Positions 37,885 to 48,385 of a stretch of DNA of 64,000 nucleotides are shown here, in pieces. Made by a program: the position numbers and the translations under genes. The stretch comes from Arcobacter sp. (GTDB lineage: Bacteria; Campylobacterota; Campylobacteria; Campylobacterales; Arcobacteraceae), in NCBI GenBank assembly GCA_002869565.1, contig PKUJ01000010.1:62001-126000 (forward strand), in the 5' to 3' direction. Position 1 is the first letter of the stretch. Each line of letters starts with the position of its first letter. The notes beneath the pieces were generated by a model that was not told the DNA's origin, did not search any database, and worked only from the letters and a program-made list of their open reading frames with translations.

Positions 37885-40497
37885 CTCTTCATATACTTTT
37901 CTTATTTCTTCTACACAATTTACTAATTTTTCAAGTTTTTCTTTATAATTTATATCTATACCATCTTTTGCTGATAATTCAATATCTTTAGTTATTTCAT
38001 AAACATTATTTATTTTCAAGTTACCTGACGCACCTTTTATTTTGTGAGAAGTTTGTTTTATCTGTTCTAAATCTTTTTTTTCAATATGATTTTTTAGAAT
38101 ATCAATATCTTTATCTATTGAGTTAATAAAAGTTTTAAGGATTGTCTTAAATATTGGTAATTTTAAGCCTAAAGCATTTGCAGAATCTTCTATTGAATAT
38201 TCAAAACTCTCTTCTTGATAACTAACTTCGTTGACACTTTCTTCTTTTGCATCACTTTCAATTTTTATATATTTATTTAAAACTGCATCTAACATATACT
38301 CTTCAAAAGGTTTTGGAATATATCCATCCATTCCCTCTGCTAAGAATTTTTCTTTATCCCCTGCTACGGCATTGGCAGTCAATGCAATAATTGGAGTATG
38401 TTCTAAATTATTCTCTTCTTCATATTTAATAATTGCATGAGTAGCCTCTACTCCATTCATAACTGGCATATTTATATCCATAAATACAATATCATAAATA
38501 GCACCAGATTTTATTTCATCTAAGGCTAATTGACCATTTTCAACCATTTTTGTTTTAATATGTTTTTGAGCAAGCATAGCTTCCATAAGATGTTGATTTA
38601 CAGGATTATCTTCTGCAACTAAACATATAGCATTTATATTATGACTAAAATCCTGTTCAATTATTAATTCTTCTTCAATGCCAGGATTTAAAATATCTAC
38701 AATAGCATCATAAAGTTTTGATTGATTAATAGGAGATTTTATAACCCTATGTTCATTAGTTGTATCAATTTTTTTCTCTTCATAATGACAGATAAAAATC
38801 ATAGGAATATCAATTTTTTCCATATCTAATGTAATTAAGTCTTTATATCTTCCTATTACAAGAGAATAGTTATTAATAAGACTAGGATCATCAATAACCT
38901 CTGGTTCACTATAATTAGTTAAGTATTTTTTTACAATTCCAAGTTGTGAAGTACAATCATATTCGTAACAAAAAATTGCTATTTTAGAATGTACATCAAT
39001 TTGAGGATAAAGATTTTTTGATTTTTGATATTCTAAATCTAATTCAAAATGGAATTCACTTCCTTTATCTTCTTCACTATCAAGTTCAATTTTAGAACCC
39101 ATTATAGAAATAATATTTGTACTAATACTTAAACCTAAACCTGTACCACCAAACTGTCTAGTTACACTAGAATCAGCTTGAGAAAAAGGATCAAAAATTG
39201 CTTTTTGTTTATCTTTTGGAACACCTATTCCTGAATCTTTTATACTAAATAATATTTTTACTTTTGAATCGCTTTTTTCTACTAATTCAATTCTAATATT
39301 AATATCACCATTTTTAGGTGTAAACTTAATTGCATTTCCAATTAGATTTGATAATACTTGTTTTATCTTAAGTGGATCACCAATAATCGCACTTGGTAAT
39401 TGAGGATCAATAAAGAAAAGAATATCAATATCTTTTTCACTTGCCTTTGCAACAAAAAGTTCAATTGCTGGCTCAAATTCTTGAAAAGGGTTAAATCTTC
39501 TTCTCTCTAATTCAAACTTACCACTTTCTATTTTTGATATATCTAAAATATCATTGATAATACCAAGTAGTGACTTTGCACTACTATTAATAATATCGAC
39601 ATATCCTTTTTCTTTTTTTGGAATTTGTGCATTTTCTAAAAGTTTGGCAAAACCTAAAATACCATTTAAAGGAGTTCTAATCTCATGGGACATAGTTGCT
39701 AAAAATATAGATTTTGAAGCTTCTGCTTCTTTTGCTTTTTGTAAAGAATGGATATGCTCTGTAATATCAATACTAAAAGAAAGGAACTCTAAAATATTTT
39801 CATCAGAATCTAATATAGGGACAATAATCGAAGAAGTATAATACTCTTTATTACTTTTCTTTTTATTTTTAATTTCACCTGCCCAAATTCCTTTACTATT
39901 AATAGTACTCCATAATTTTTCAAAGATTTCATCATCCATATCTCTATGTTTGGTGATATTATATTCTTTACCAAGAATTTCAGATTCTGAATATTCAGAA
40001 TTTTCTAAAAATTTATCATTTATATAGGTGATTATTCCATTATTATCAAATTTTGAAATTATTGCCGAAGCATCAACAGCTTTTTGATACTCCTCTAATG
40101 ATTTATTTGAATATTTCAGAGTATTAATTAAAGATTTTGTTTTTTTATCTTTATTACCTAGATAAAGAATTAGTTTGTTAACTTGAATAACAAAATTATC
40201 TATATCACTATTATCAAATTTTTTATTAAAAGATTCGTATTGATCATTTTCAATTTTATCGAGAAATTCAGTTAGTTCTTTCATTGGCATTTTTACAAAA
40301 CGATTACTTACAAATACAGAAATAATAACAAGAGTAATCAAAAGTAAAGTCATATAAAAAGCCATAAAACTTTTCATTGCAGGAGTCATAGTTGACCCTA
40401 AAAATATATCCACTCCTACGTATAAACTAACAATAAAAATAAAACCTGTTAAGATTACAGGTATTAAAATCTTTTCTAAAGTATCAACACTCTTCAT
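37876..40497 (-). CDS. Hybrid sensor histidine kinase with receiver and Hpt domains
   Basis: An 873-residue inner-membrane kinase: two N-terminal transmembrane helices, a PAS domain near residue 130 (AVDASAIISKFDNNGIITYI), HisKA with MSHEIRTPLNGILGFAKLL, HATPase with DSGIGVPKDKQKAIFDPFSQ and GTGLGLSIS, a degenerate middle receiver-like segment, a full receiver (AEDNPVNQ, IVFMDINMPVMNG) and a C-terminal Hpt (KQTSHKIKGASGNL). Ligand unknown. It is coupled by ATGA to the DHH gene upstream and faces the HD-GYP regulator, a possible target. Confidence 0.92.
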   Translation of the reverse strand: MKSVDTLEKILIPVILTGFIFIVSLYVGVDIFLGSTMTPAMKSFMAFYMTLLLITLVIISVFVSNRFVKMPMKELTEFLDKIENDQYESFNKKFDNSDIDNFVIQVNKLILYLGNKDKKTKSLINTLKYSNKSLEEYQKAVDASAIISKFDNNGIITYINDKFLENSEYSESEILGKEYNITKHRDMDDEIFEKLWSTINSKGIWAGEIKNKKKSNKEYYTSSIIVPILDSDENILEFLSFSIDITEHIHSLQKAKEAEASKSIFLATMSHEIRTPLNGILGFAKLLENAQIPKKEKGYVDIINSSAKSLLGIINDILDISKIESGKFELERRRFNPFQEFEPAIELFVAKASEKDIDILFFIDPQLPSAIIGDPLKIKQVLSNLIGNAIKFTPKNGDINIRIELVEKSDSKVKILFSIKDSGIGVPKDKQKAIFDPFSQADSSVTRQFGGTGLGLSISTNIISIMGSKIELDSEEDKGSEFHFELDLEYQKSKNLYPQIDVHSKIAIFCYEYDCTSQLGIVKKYLTNYSEPEVIDDPSLINNYSLVIGRYKDLITLDMEKIDIPMIFICHYEEKKIDTTNEHRVIKSPINQSKLYDAIVDILNPGIEEELIIEQDFSHNINAICLVAEDNPVNQHLMEAMLAQKHIKTKMVENGQLALDEIKSGAIYDIVFMDINMPVMNGVEATHAIIKYEEENNLEHTPIIALTANAVAGDKEKFLAEGMDGYIPKPFEEYMLDAVLNKYIKIESDAKEESVNEVSYQEESFEYSIEDSANALGLKLPIFKTILKTFINSIDKDIDILKNHIEKKDLEQIKQTSHKIKGASGNLKINNVYEITKDIELSAKDGIDINYKEKLEKLVNCVEEIRKVYEEDS

Positions 40498-41429
40498 ATA
40501 TTACACTCCACATTTAGTTGATTAATTATATCTTCTAATACTATTTCAGCATCATCAACTAATGGTTGACAACCACCAGCTGCTTCATGACCACCACCAC
40601 CATGTTTAAGCATTAATTCACCAATATTAACTGCACATGTTTTATTTATAATTGATTTTCCTACACTATAAACATGATTATGTTTGTCTCTTCCCCAGTT
40701 TTTATGAATAGAAACATTTACTTTTGGGAATAAGGCATAAACTAAGAAACGATTTCCAGGATATATTATTCCTTCATCCAAATAATCAACCACAACTACA
40801 TTACCAATAAGTTTAGAACAATGTTTAAGCTGCTGTTTAAATTCTATTTCATATTTAAAATATAATTCAACTCTCTCTTTAACATCTTCAAGCTCCAAAA
40901 TTTCTTCAATTGTGTGATCCTTGCAATAATCAATTAAATCCATCATAAGTTGATAATTTGAAATTTTAAAATCTTTAAATCTTCCAAGTCCAGTTCTACT
41001 ATCCATCAAAAAACTTAATAAATCCCAACCTTTTGGTTCTAAAATATCTTCTTTTGAAAATTGGGCACTATCAGCTTTATTTGAAGCGGCCATAATATCT
41101 TTAAAAAATGGCGGGAACTTCTGGTCTCCTCCATAATATTGATAAACAACTTCAGCTGCACTAGGAGCAGAAGAATCTATAATGTGATTTGCTTTTGTAA
41201 CATTTCTAAGTGTTTCAGAATAATGGTGATCAAAACATAAATGAACCCCTTCTACATAAGGAAGATTTGTTGTAATATCATTTGAGGATGTAGGAACTAA
41301 ACCATCTTGCATATCTTTAGGATGAACAAAAATTATTTCATCAATTATACCAATATATTTTAACAATGTTCCACATACTAAACCGTCCATATCACTTCTT
41401 GTAATTAGCCTATATTTGTGTGAAGTCAT
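40494..41429 (-). CDS. DHH family phosphoesterase
   Basis: A 311-residue DHH-type protein: ITRSDMDGLVCGTLLKYI near the N terminus and CFDHHYSETLRNV give the Asp and DHH metal ligands, and HGGGGHEAAGGCQP is the DHHA1-type end. Such enzymes cleave oligonucleotides, cyclic-di-nucleotide products or phosphate esters; the substrate here is unknown. It is four-base coupled (ATGA) to the hybrid kinase downstream, which hints at a signalling role. Confidence 0.85.
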   Translation of the reverse strand: MTSHKYRLITRSDMDGLVCGTLLKYIGIIDEIIFVHPKDMQDGLVPTSSNDITTNLPYVEGVHLCFDHHYSETLRNVTKANHIIDSSAPSAAEVVYQYYGGDQKFPPFFKDIMAASNKADSAQFSKEDILEPKGWDLLSFLMDSRTGLGRFKDFKISNYQLMMDLIDYCKDHTIEEILELEDVKERVELYFKYEIEFKQQLKHCSKLIGNVVVVDYLDEGIIYPGNRFLVYALFPKVNVSIHKNWGRDKHNHVYSVGKSIINKTCAVNIGELMLKHGGGGHEAAGGCQPLVDDAEIVLEDIINQLNVECNI

Positions 41430-41515
41430 GATTCCTCCATAATTATTGAATATTCATAGATTTTATCATAAAATTTCTAAAAAGAATAATTTAGAATTAT
41501 ATTATTTTGAAGATT

Positions 41516-41545
41516 TAAAAAGCTAGAGACTCGAAGAGAGTCTCT
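41516..41545 (-). terminator. Terminator after leuB
   Basis: AGAGACTC / GAGTCTCT stem with a five-base loop, read on the minus strand after the leuB stop and followed by a T run (CTTTTTAAATC). Confidence 0.75.
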
Positions 41546-41549
41546 AAAA

Positions 41550-42617
41550 TTATTTATTTATATTATTTGCAATAATATCACCCATCTCAGATGTAGTAAC
41601 AACTTCTTTAGCATCGAAAGCTGCTAAATCTTTTGTTCTAAAACCATCTTTAAGAGCTTTTTTAATTGCTGTATCAATTTTATCTGCAGCTTCAATTTCA
41701 CCAAGAGAATATCTTAACATCATCCCTGCTGATTCAATTGTTGCAATTGGATTTGCTATCCCTTGACCTGCAATATCAGGAGCAGAACCATGAATTGGTT
41801 CATAAATTGCAGTCTTATCACCAGTTGAAGCAGAAGGAAGTAAACCTATTGAACCAACAACCATAGAAGCAGTATCAGATAAGATATCTCCAAATATATT
41901 TCCAGTTACAATAACATCAAACTGTTTTGGGTTTCTTACAAGTTGCATAGCCGCATTATCTACATACATATGAGAAAGTTGAACTTCTGGATAATCTTTA
42001 GAAATTTCTTCCATTGTATCTCTCCAAAGTTGAGAAACTTCAAGAACGTTTGCTTTATCAACAGAACATAATCTTTTATTTCTTTTCATTGCTAATTCAA
42101 ATGCTTTTTTACCAATTCTTACAATCTCAGGCTTTGTATAGACCATTGTGTTATAAGCAGTTTCTCCATCATTTGCTCTTGGTTTTCCAAAATAAATTCC
42201 ACCAATAAGCTCACGTACTACCATAATATCAACACCTTCAATAACTTCAGGTTTTAAAGTTGAAGCATTTACTAATTCATCATAAATAATTGCAGGTCTT
42301 AAGTTCGCATAAACACCCATTTTTTCTCTGAAATTTAAAAGTCCAGTTTCAGGTCTTAAGTCTCTTGGTAAAGTATCCCATTTCTCACCACCAATAGCAC
42401 CAAAAAGACATGCATCAGAATTTAAAACACCTTCAACTGTTTCATCAGGTAAAGGAACACCAGTAACATCAATAGCAATTCCTCCCATTAAATATTCTTT
42501 GTATTCTAAAGAAAATCCACAAGAATATGAAACAGCATCTAATACTTTTATTGCTTCGTCAACAATTTCTGGACCAATTCCATCACCTTTGATAATTGAA
42601 ATATCATATTTTTTCAT
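41550..42617 (-). CDS. leuB: 3-isopropylmalate dehydrogenase
   Basis: Leucine biosynthesis, third step, in the cytoplasm with NAD. 355 residues: [19 protein letters not shown] at the start, the substrate-binding motif [15 protein letters not shown], and [20 protein letters not shown] for metal and NAD binding. It shares one base (TAATG) with leuD upstream. leuA and leuC are not in this window. Confidence 0.96.
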   Translation of the reverse strand: MKKYDISIIKGDGIGPEIVDEAIKVLDAVSYSCGFSLEYKEYLMGGIAIDVTGVPLPDETVEGVLNSDACLFGAIGGEKWDTLPRDLRPETGLLNFREKMGVYANLRPAIIYDELVNASTLKPEVIEGVDIMVVRELIGGIYFGKPRANDGETAYNTMVYTKPEIVRIGKKAFELAMKRNKRLCSVDKANVLEVSQLWRDTMEEISKDYPEVQLSHMYVDNAAMQLVRNPKQFDVIVTGNIFGDILSDTASMVVGSIGLLPSASTGDKTAIYEPIHGSAPDIAGQGIANPIATIESAGMMLRYSLGEIEAADKIDTAIKKALKDGFRTKDLAAFDAKEVVTTSEMGDIIANNINK

Positions 42618-43117
42618 TAGTTTTTATCCTTCATTTCAGCTTTTGCATAATTAATTAATCCGCCAGAAGCAATTAATTCTTGCATAAAATCAGGGATTGC
42701 CGTAAATTCATAAGTTTTATTTGTAGTATCATTTATTACAAGACCTTTATCTAAATCAATAGAAATTGTTTCCCCTTCTTTTATCTCTAAAGACTCAGGT
42801 AATTCAAAAATTGGTAATCCCATATTAAAAGCATTTCTATAAAAAATTCTTGCAAAAGATGGTGCAACAACAGCTGCAACTCCAGCAGCTTTTAATGCAA
42901 TTGGGGCATGTTCTCTTGAAGAACCGCATCCAAAGTTTTCTCCAGCAACGATAATATCGCCTTTTTGTAATTTATTAGGAAATTCAGGGTCCGCATCTTC
43001 CATTACATATTTTGCCAAATGCTCAGGGTCTGAACTATTTAAATATCTTGCAGCAATTATTATATCAGTATCAATATTTGCTCCAAAATTCCAAACTTTT
43101 CCAGTAATCATATTCAT
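42617..43117 (-). CDS. leuD: 3-isopropylmalate dehydratase small subunit
   Basis: Small (swivel) subunit of the isopropylmalate isomerase, working with LeuC elsewhere. 166 residues with [20 protein letters not shown] and [21 protein letters not shown], the diagnostic motif. Operon with leuB. The 181 bases upstream hold the divergent promoters for leuD and rpoD. Confidence 0.96.
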   Translation of the reverse strand: MNMITGKVWNFGANIDTDIIIAARYLNSSDPEHLAKYVMEDADPEFPNKLQKGDIIVAGENFGCGSSREHAPIALKAAGVAAVVAPSFARIFYRNAFNMGLPIFELPESLEIKEGETISIDLDKGLVINDTTNKTYEFTAIPDFMQELIASGGLINYAKAEMKDKN

Positions 43118-43298
43118 ATTGTTTTTCCTTATTTACCATACTTTATTTAACTCAAAAGTAATTATATAATTTTTTTCAGAAAGGCATTTTATCTAAAATT
43201 TTAAAAATAATAGATTAAATATAAAATATTAATCATTTTTTTAGCTATTTTCGGTATAATATCCGACTATCTTTAAAACAAAAGAGGAACTTCCATTT

Positions 43299-45155
43299 AT
43301 GAGCGCAAAAGATTTAAATAAAGATATTGAAACAACTGTAAAAGAATACAAGGATTCAATACTAACATTTGAAAAACTTATTAAAATCTTTCCAAAAGCT
43401 CCATCAGCAGCACATATTAAAAAAATTTTAGCTTTTATTCAACTATATAACGTAACGTTAATTAGTTCGCAAGAACAAGCAAAAAGAATGAATGCTGAAG
43501 AAGCTAAGAAAAAAGAAGATTTAATAAAAAAATTAAAAGAAAACGACGATGATGTATTTGATCTTCTAAAGAATAAAGAACTTTTAGAATGGTCAAGATC
43601 AGATTCACCAGTAAGAATGTATCTTAGAGAAATGGGTCAAATTCCACTTCTAACAAAAGAAGAAGAGATAGAAATATCTAAAAAAATTGAAATGGGAGAA
43701 GATGTAATTCTTGATGCCATTTGTTATGTTCCATATTTAATTGATTTTATTTTAGAATATAAAGAACCTCTAGTAAATAGAGAAAGAAAAGTAAAAGAAT
43801 TATTTAGAAACTTTGATGATGAAGATTCAGATTCAAATGATGATACAGATGAAGTAGATGATAGTGAAAATGATTCAGCAGATGATGCAGATTCTAAAAA
43901 AACTAAAAAGCTAGATAAAAGAGCTGAAACAATTATCGAATCATTTAAAGTTTTAGAAAAAGCTAAAAAAGATTGGCTTAAATTTCAACTTAAAGAAGAA
44001 GCAAAATCTGATAGTGAAACAGATCAAATGTTATTTAATCTAGCAATTGCTTTTAAGAAAAAAATATTAAAACAAGCTCTTTTAGATTTAGGTCCTACTT
44101 CAAAACTTATTACAGAAATTGTAAAAGCTATGGAAACAGCTCTTAAATCAGATACAGGATTTGAAACTGAACTTAAAAAATTAGAGTATAAATTACCATT
44201 ATTTAACGATATTTTATTAAAAAATCATCAAAAGATTTTAGATAACATTGTAAATTTATCAAAAGTTCAAATTACATCTATGGTTCCTGAAGCAACTATG
44301 GTTTCTACATATATGGAAATTAAAAAACTTTTCCAAACAGCCGAAGCTTCTAAAGGTGGCTTCGATTTAGAACCAGAAGAACTAATTGATGTACTAGAAC
44401 AAATTAAACGTGGTAAAAAGATTACAGATGAAGCTAAAACAAGAATGGCTAAATCAAACCTTAGACTTGTTGTATCTATTGCAAAAAGATATACAAATAG
44501 AGGTTTACCATTCTTAGATTTGATTCAAGAAGGTAATATTGGTCTAATGAAAGCCGTTGATAAGTTTGAATATAAAAAAGGATATAAATTCTCTACATAT
44601 GCAACTTGGTGGATTAGACAAGCAATTTCAAGAGCAATTGCAGATCAAGCTAGAACTATTAGAATTCCAATTCACATGATTGAAACGATTAATAGAATCA
44701 ATAAAATCATCAGAAAAGGTATCCAAGAAAATGGTAAAGAGCCAGATGTTGATGAAATCGCAAAAGAAGTTGGACTTCCTGTTGATAAAGTTAAACAAGT
44801 AATTAAAATTACTAAAGAACCTGTATCTCTTGAAGCACCTATTGGTTCTGATGATGATGGTAAATTTGGAGACTTTGTACCAGATGAAAAAGCCCCAACA
44901 CCAGTTGATAACATTATGAAAGAAGATTTACAAGGTCAAATTGATCAAATTTTAGCACAGCTTAATGAAAGAGAACAAGCAGTTGTTAGAATGAGATTTG
45001 GGCTTATGAGTGATGCATCAGATAGAACACTAGAAGAAATTGGAAAAGAACTTTCTGTTACAAGAGAAAGAGTTAGACAAATAGAATCAAGTGCTATTAA
45101 AAAGTTAAAGCATCCAAAAGTAGGTAAAAACCTTAAGAATTACGTTGAAAGTTAA
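43299..45155 (+). CDS. rpoD: RNA polymerase primary sigma factor RpoD
   Basis: A 618-residue sigma-70. Region 1.2 SPVRMYLREMGQIPLLTKEE; a long non-conserved insert with an acidic tract (DDEDSDSNDDTDEVDDSEND); region 2 GNIGLMKAVDKFEYKKGYKF and YATWWIRQAISRAIADQA; region 4 DASDRTLEEIGKELSVTRER. The 24-base promoter-like GGTATAAT lies before it. The following gene starts six bases after the stop and is likely co-transcribed. Confidence 0.97.
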   Translation: MSAKDLNKDIETTVKEYKDSILTFEKLIKIFPKAPSAAHIKKILAFIQLYNVTLISSQEQAKRMNAEEAKKKEDLIKKLKENDDDVFDLLKNKELLEWSRSDSPVRMYLREMGQIPLLTKEEEIEISKKIEMGEDVILDAICYVPYLIDFILEYKEPLVNRERKVKELFRNFDDEDSDSNDDTDEVDDSENDSADDADSKKTKKLDKRAETIIESFKVLEKAKKDWLKFQLKEEAKSDSETDQMLFNLAIAFKKKILKQALLDLGPTSKLITEIVKAMETALKSDTGFETELKKLEYKLPLFNDILLKNHQKILDNIVNLSKVQITSMVPEATMVSTYMEIKKLFQTAEASKGGFDLEPEELIDVLEQIKRGKKITDEAKTRMAKSNLRLVVSIAKRYTNRGLPFLDLIQEGNIGLMKAVDKFEYKKGYKFSTYATWWIRQAISRAIADQARTIRIPIHMIETINRINKIIRKGIQENGKEPDVDEIAKEVGLPVDKVKQVIKITKEPVSLEAPIGSDDDGKFGDFVPDEKAPTPVDNIMKEDLQGQIDQILAQLNEREQAVVRMRFGLMSDASDRTLEEIGKELSVTRERVRQIESSAIKKLKHPKVGKNLKNYVES

Positions 45156-45161
45156 TAAATA

Positions 45162-45848
45162 ATGGATTTTTTCGAAGCATGGGTTGAATTAGATTTAAAC
45201 CCAATTATATCTTTCTCTTCATCGGGAAAGATTATTTACTCAAATCAAGAAGCTCAATTTCTATTAAGTAGAATTAAACAAAAAGAGCTTTTTGATTTAG
45301 CTCTAAAACATGCTCCTCAGTCTTTTGGTGTAGAAACTACTTATTTTGATTTACCTATAAAAAACTACTCTTTTTATGCAATTACTGTAAAATATGACAA
45401 TGAAGATGAACTTCATATGAAACTTTATAAAAGTGCGATGGTAAAAAAAGATTCTCAATTAAGTACAAAAAATACAAATATTACCAATATATTCACTCTT
45501 GTTGATTTAGCAATTTCTACAAAAAGAATTAAATCATCAACAAAGTTTATTAAAAACTATGATCCATCTATTCCCGAATTTAAAATAAATGCTAGTGAAT
45601 TTATAAAAGCTTTAAATCTTATTTATGATGTATTTAATCTCTCTGAAATGATAACAACATCAGTAATATTAAAAATTGGTGAATATATTAAAATTGAAGG
45701 TAAAAAACACTCTATTATAAGTGTTGAAGTTTTATCAACTAAAAAATGTAATACAGAAGTATTTATCTATAAAGATGAGAATGCTTCATTTATAATTACA
45801 AAAGACGAAGATAAAATAACTATTGATCTTCCTCTGATTTTAAAGTAG
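45162..45848 (+). CDS. PAS-like regulatory protein without catalytic domain
   Basis: A 228-residue protein placed six bases after rpoD. The N terminus (WVELDLNPIISFSSSGKIIY then SNQEAQFLLS) looks like a PAS domain and the C-terminal half like a degenerate histidine-kinase ATPase region lacking N, G1 and G2 boxes. No catalytic residues are visible. A regulatory partner role is inferred only from the fold pattern. It ends convergently, overlapping the membrane-protein gene by 29 bases. Confidence 0.65.
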   Translation: MDFFEAWVELDLNPIISFSSSGKIIYSNQEAQFLLSRIKQKELFDLALKHAPQSFGVETTYFDLPIKNYSFYAITVKYDNEDELHMKLYKSAMVKKDSQLSTKNTNITNIFTLVDLAISTKRIKSSTKFIKNYDPSIPEFKINASEFIKALNLIYDVFNLSEMITTSVILKIGEYIKIEGKKHSIISVEVLSTKKCNTEVFIYKDENASFIITKDEDKITIDLPLILK

Positions 45849-46392
45849 TATTAAAAACAAACTTAGCAGCTAACACTGATAGTGGGACAACACCAAGTCC
45901 TACTAAAAAAGGTATTGGTAAAAATAGTTTATTGTTATTAAGTGCAAAAAAACCAAAAATCAAAAATCCATATCCGATTATTCTGTAAATGGAGACAAAA
46001 CCACCTACAGAAAACAATGTATTTTTAAATGTGTTTTTCTTTACTTTACTTTTTTCATCTTGAATTATCTCTTTTATTTTTTCAGGAGTTAACTCTTCTT
46101 CTAGTATTTCTTCATATTCAGTATATAAATCATATGGATCATCTATTTCATCAACTTTATCTCTATCTTCATATGTCATACTTTTTGATGTATCCATATT
46201 TGAAAGTCTATTTTGAATATTTTTTTTATATGAAATAAAAGAGGCAATAGTTATAAGTAAAGAACCTATGAAAGCCACTTGCGTATTTAACATCCATGTT
46301 AGGTTATGGAAAACCATTGAATAAATAATCAAGCAAAGGTTTGTAATAAAAAAAACCTTTGCAAAACTAATAATAGTATTTTTAGTCCTCAT
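45820..46392 (-). CDS. Hypothetical membrane protein
   Basis: About 190 residues with four hydrophobic segments in two hairpins separated by a charged, acidic middle (EDRDKVDEIDDPYDLYTEYE region). The frame opens at 46434 but the ATG at 46392, giving MRTKNTIISFAKVFF, is preferred because the earlier codons lie inside the AtpZ-like gene. It overlaps that gene's 3' end and is probably translationally coupled. No known family; a link to the ATP synthase is only contextual. Confidence 0.65.
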   Translation of the reverse strand: MRTKNTIISFAKVFFITNLCLIIYSMVFHNLTWMLNTQVAFIGSLLITIASFISYKKNIQNRLSNMDTSKSMTYEDRDKVDEIDDPYDLYTEYEEILEEELTPEKIKEIIQDEKSKVKKNTFKNTLFSVGGFVSIYRIIGYGFLIFGFFALNNNKLFLPIPFLVGLGVVPLSVLAAKFVFNTTLKSEEDQ

Positions 46393-46690
46393 CGTCGTCG
46401 TAAGACTTATCTCCATATTTTGCTCTATGTGCATATCTTGGATCGTTTTCTAAACCCTCAAACTGCTTTTGAGCTCTTTTATATGCTTTATATATATTTA
46501 GTCCAGCAGCAGCTATTCCCCAAAAAATTCCAAGCCATAAAGTCCAAGAATAACCTGTCCATTCCTTAAGTCCATATCCAATTGCAAAACCAATAAGCAT
46601 TGCAGCAACAATAGATATACCTAAAGATAAATTATCAAGTGCTTCAACTTTATCTCTATGTTTTGGTATTTTTTTTTCTTTATCTTCCAT
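46382..46690 (-). CDS. AtpZ/AtpI family protein
   Basis: A 102-residue protein with two transmembrane helices: LSLGISIVAAMLIGFAIGYG and WTLWLGIFWGIAAAGLNIYK, the pattern of AtpZ/AtpI, which assist c-ring assembly and ion supply of F0F1 ATP synthase. The atp operon itself is not in this window, so the function is inferred. Acidic tail (DDDED). Followed by the overlapping membrane gene. Confidence 0.75.
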   Translation of the reverse strand: MEDKEKKIPKHRDKVEALDNLSLGISIVAAMLIGFAIGYGLKEWTGYSWTLWLGIFWGIAAAGLNIYKAYKRAQKQFEGLENDPRYAHRAKYGDKSYDDDED

Positions 46691-46702
46691 ATTTTTCCTA
46701 TT

Positions 46703-47017
46703 TTATAAATATGTACAACAATAATCTGTAATTTCTAATACTTTAATATCAAAACTACAGTTTGCTGGAACTTCAAAATATTCACCACCATTTATTGTTT
46801 CCCAATTACTATCACCACAAGCAATTAAGATTTCAACTTTTCCTGAAATAATCTCCATATGCTCTGCATTTTCAGTTTTAAATGTGTATTCTCCAGGCAT
46901 CATAATACCTAAAGATTTTTTTACACCATCTTCATCTGTGAAACTTCTACTTGTAACATTTCCATCAAAATATACATTTGCTTTTTTTACTAATTCTACA
47001 TTTTTTATAATTGGCAT
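46703..47017 (-). CDS. ppnP: Pyrimidine/purine nucleoside phosphorylase
   Basis: A 104-residue single-domain cupin-like protein (DUF1255/PpnP). VKKANVYFDGNVTSRSFTDE at the N terminus and GIMMPGEYTFKTENAEHMEI are typical of the family. It phosphorolyses several nucleosides. It follows hemL by 13 bases and may be in its operon. Confidence 0.85.
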   Translation of the reverse strand: MPIIKNVELVKKANVYFDGNVTSRSFTDEDGVKKSLGIMMPGEYTFKTENAEHMEIISGKVEILIACGDSNWETINGGEYFEVPANCSFDIKVLEITDYCCTYL

Positions 47018-47030
47018 CTTTATTCCTTTT

Positions 47031-48314
47031 TTATAAATCTTTCATTACTTCATCAGCAGAAGCAATACATTCATCTATCATTTCATCTGTAATTACTGTT
47101 GACATAAACCCTACTTCATATTGAGAACAAGCAAAGTAAAAACCTTTTTTAATCATTTCATGATGAAACTTTGAAAATCTATCAAAATTACAAAACTTTG
47201 TAACTTCTTTAAAATTTGTTGGCATTTCTTCTGCAAAAAAGTATCCAAACATAGAACCTCTTGTATCTACTTGAAGACCTATATTGTTTTTATTTGCAAC
47301 AACTTTTAATCCATTTACCAATTTAACTGCTTTTTTATTTAAAGCTTCATAAATTTCTGGATTTGCTTTTAATTTTTTAAGAGACACTAACCCTGCAGCC
47401 ATTGCAACTGGATTTCCACTTAAAGTACCTGCTTGATACACAGCACCATCAGGAGATAAATGTCCCATTATTTCTTTAGTTGAAGCAAAAGCACCAACAG
47501 GCATACCTGCACCAATTACCTTTCCAAAAGTAATAATATCAGCACTAATATCGATAAGCCCATGAGCTCCTGTTAATGAAGCTCGAAAACCACTCATTAC
47601 TTCATCTAAAATTAAAAGTGTACCATGTTTATCACACAATTCTCTACACTCTTTTAAAAATTCTGACGAAGCAGGAACTAGTCCCATATTCCCAGCTATT
47701 GGTTCAATAATAATACAAGCAATATCATCTGATTCTTCAAAACATTTTCTTAAATTCTCAATATTATTATATTCACAAACTAAAGTATGTTTTGTAAAAT
47801 CTGCTGGAACTCCAGGAGAACTTGGTGTTCCAAAAGTAGCAAGACCAGAACCAGCTTGAACTAAAAGAGAATCAGAATGTCCATGATAACACCCTTCAAA
47901 TTTTAAGATATTATTTTTATTTGTAACACCACGTGCTAATCTAATAGCAGACATTGTAGCTTCTGTACCAGAACTTACAAATCTTACTTTATCAATATTA
48001 TCATACATCTCTACAATTTCAGCTGCTAGTTCTGTTTCTAAAACACTTGGTGCTCCAAATGATAAACCTTTTTTTACAGTTTTAATTACTGCATCTTCAA
48101 TATCACTATTACAATGTCCAAAAATTAATGGTCCCCAGCTTTGAACAAAATCTAAATATCTATTTCCATCTATGTCAAAAAGATAAGCACCCTCTCCTCT
48201 ATCTATGAATGGTGGAGTTCCACCAACTGATGTAAATGCACGTACTGGTGAATCAACACCACCTGGGATAACTTCTTTTGCTTCACTATAAGCTTTTACT
48301 GAATTTTCAAACAT
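47031..48314 (-). CDS. hemL: Glutamate-1-semialdehyde 2,1-aminomutase
   Basis: Second step of C5-pathway heme and tetrapyrrole synthesis; PLP-dependent, cytoplasmic. 427 residues with [50 protein letters not shown] and the PLP-Lys in [16 protein letters not shown]. Genes ppnP and AtpZ-like follow on the same strand at short spacing. Confidence 0.96.
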   Translation of the reverse strand: MFENSVKAYSEAKEVIPGGVDSPVRAFTSVGGTPPFIDRGEGAYLFDIDGNRYLDFVQSWGPLIFGHCNSDIEDAVIKTVKKGLSFGAPSVLETELAAEIVEMYDNIDKVRFVSSGTEATMSAIRLARGVTNKNNILKFEGCYHGHSDSLLVQAGSGLATFGTPSSPGVPADFTKHTLVCEYNNIENLRKCFEESDDIACIIIEPIAGNMGLVPASSEFLKECRELCDKHGTLLILDEVMSGFRASLTGAHGLIDISADIITFGKVIGAGMPVGAFASTKEIMGHLSPDGAVYQAGTLSGNPVAMAAGLVSLKKLKANPEIYEALNKKAVKLVNGLKVVANKNNIGLQVDTRGSMFGYFFAEEMPTNFKEVTKFCNFDRFSKFHHEMIKKGFYFACSQYEVGFMSTVITDEMIDECIASADEVMKDL

Positions 48315-48385
48315 TTATTGTCCTATAATCTAATTATTTTATTATTCTACTTTTATTAAAAGCAACATTTTACTACAATTGCGTT

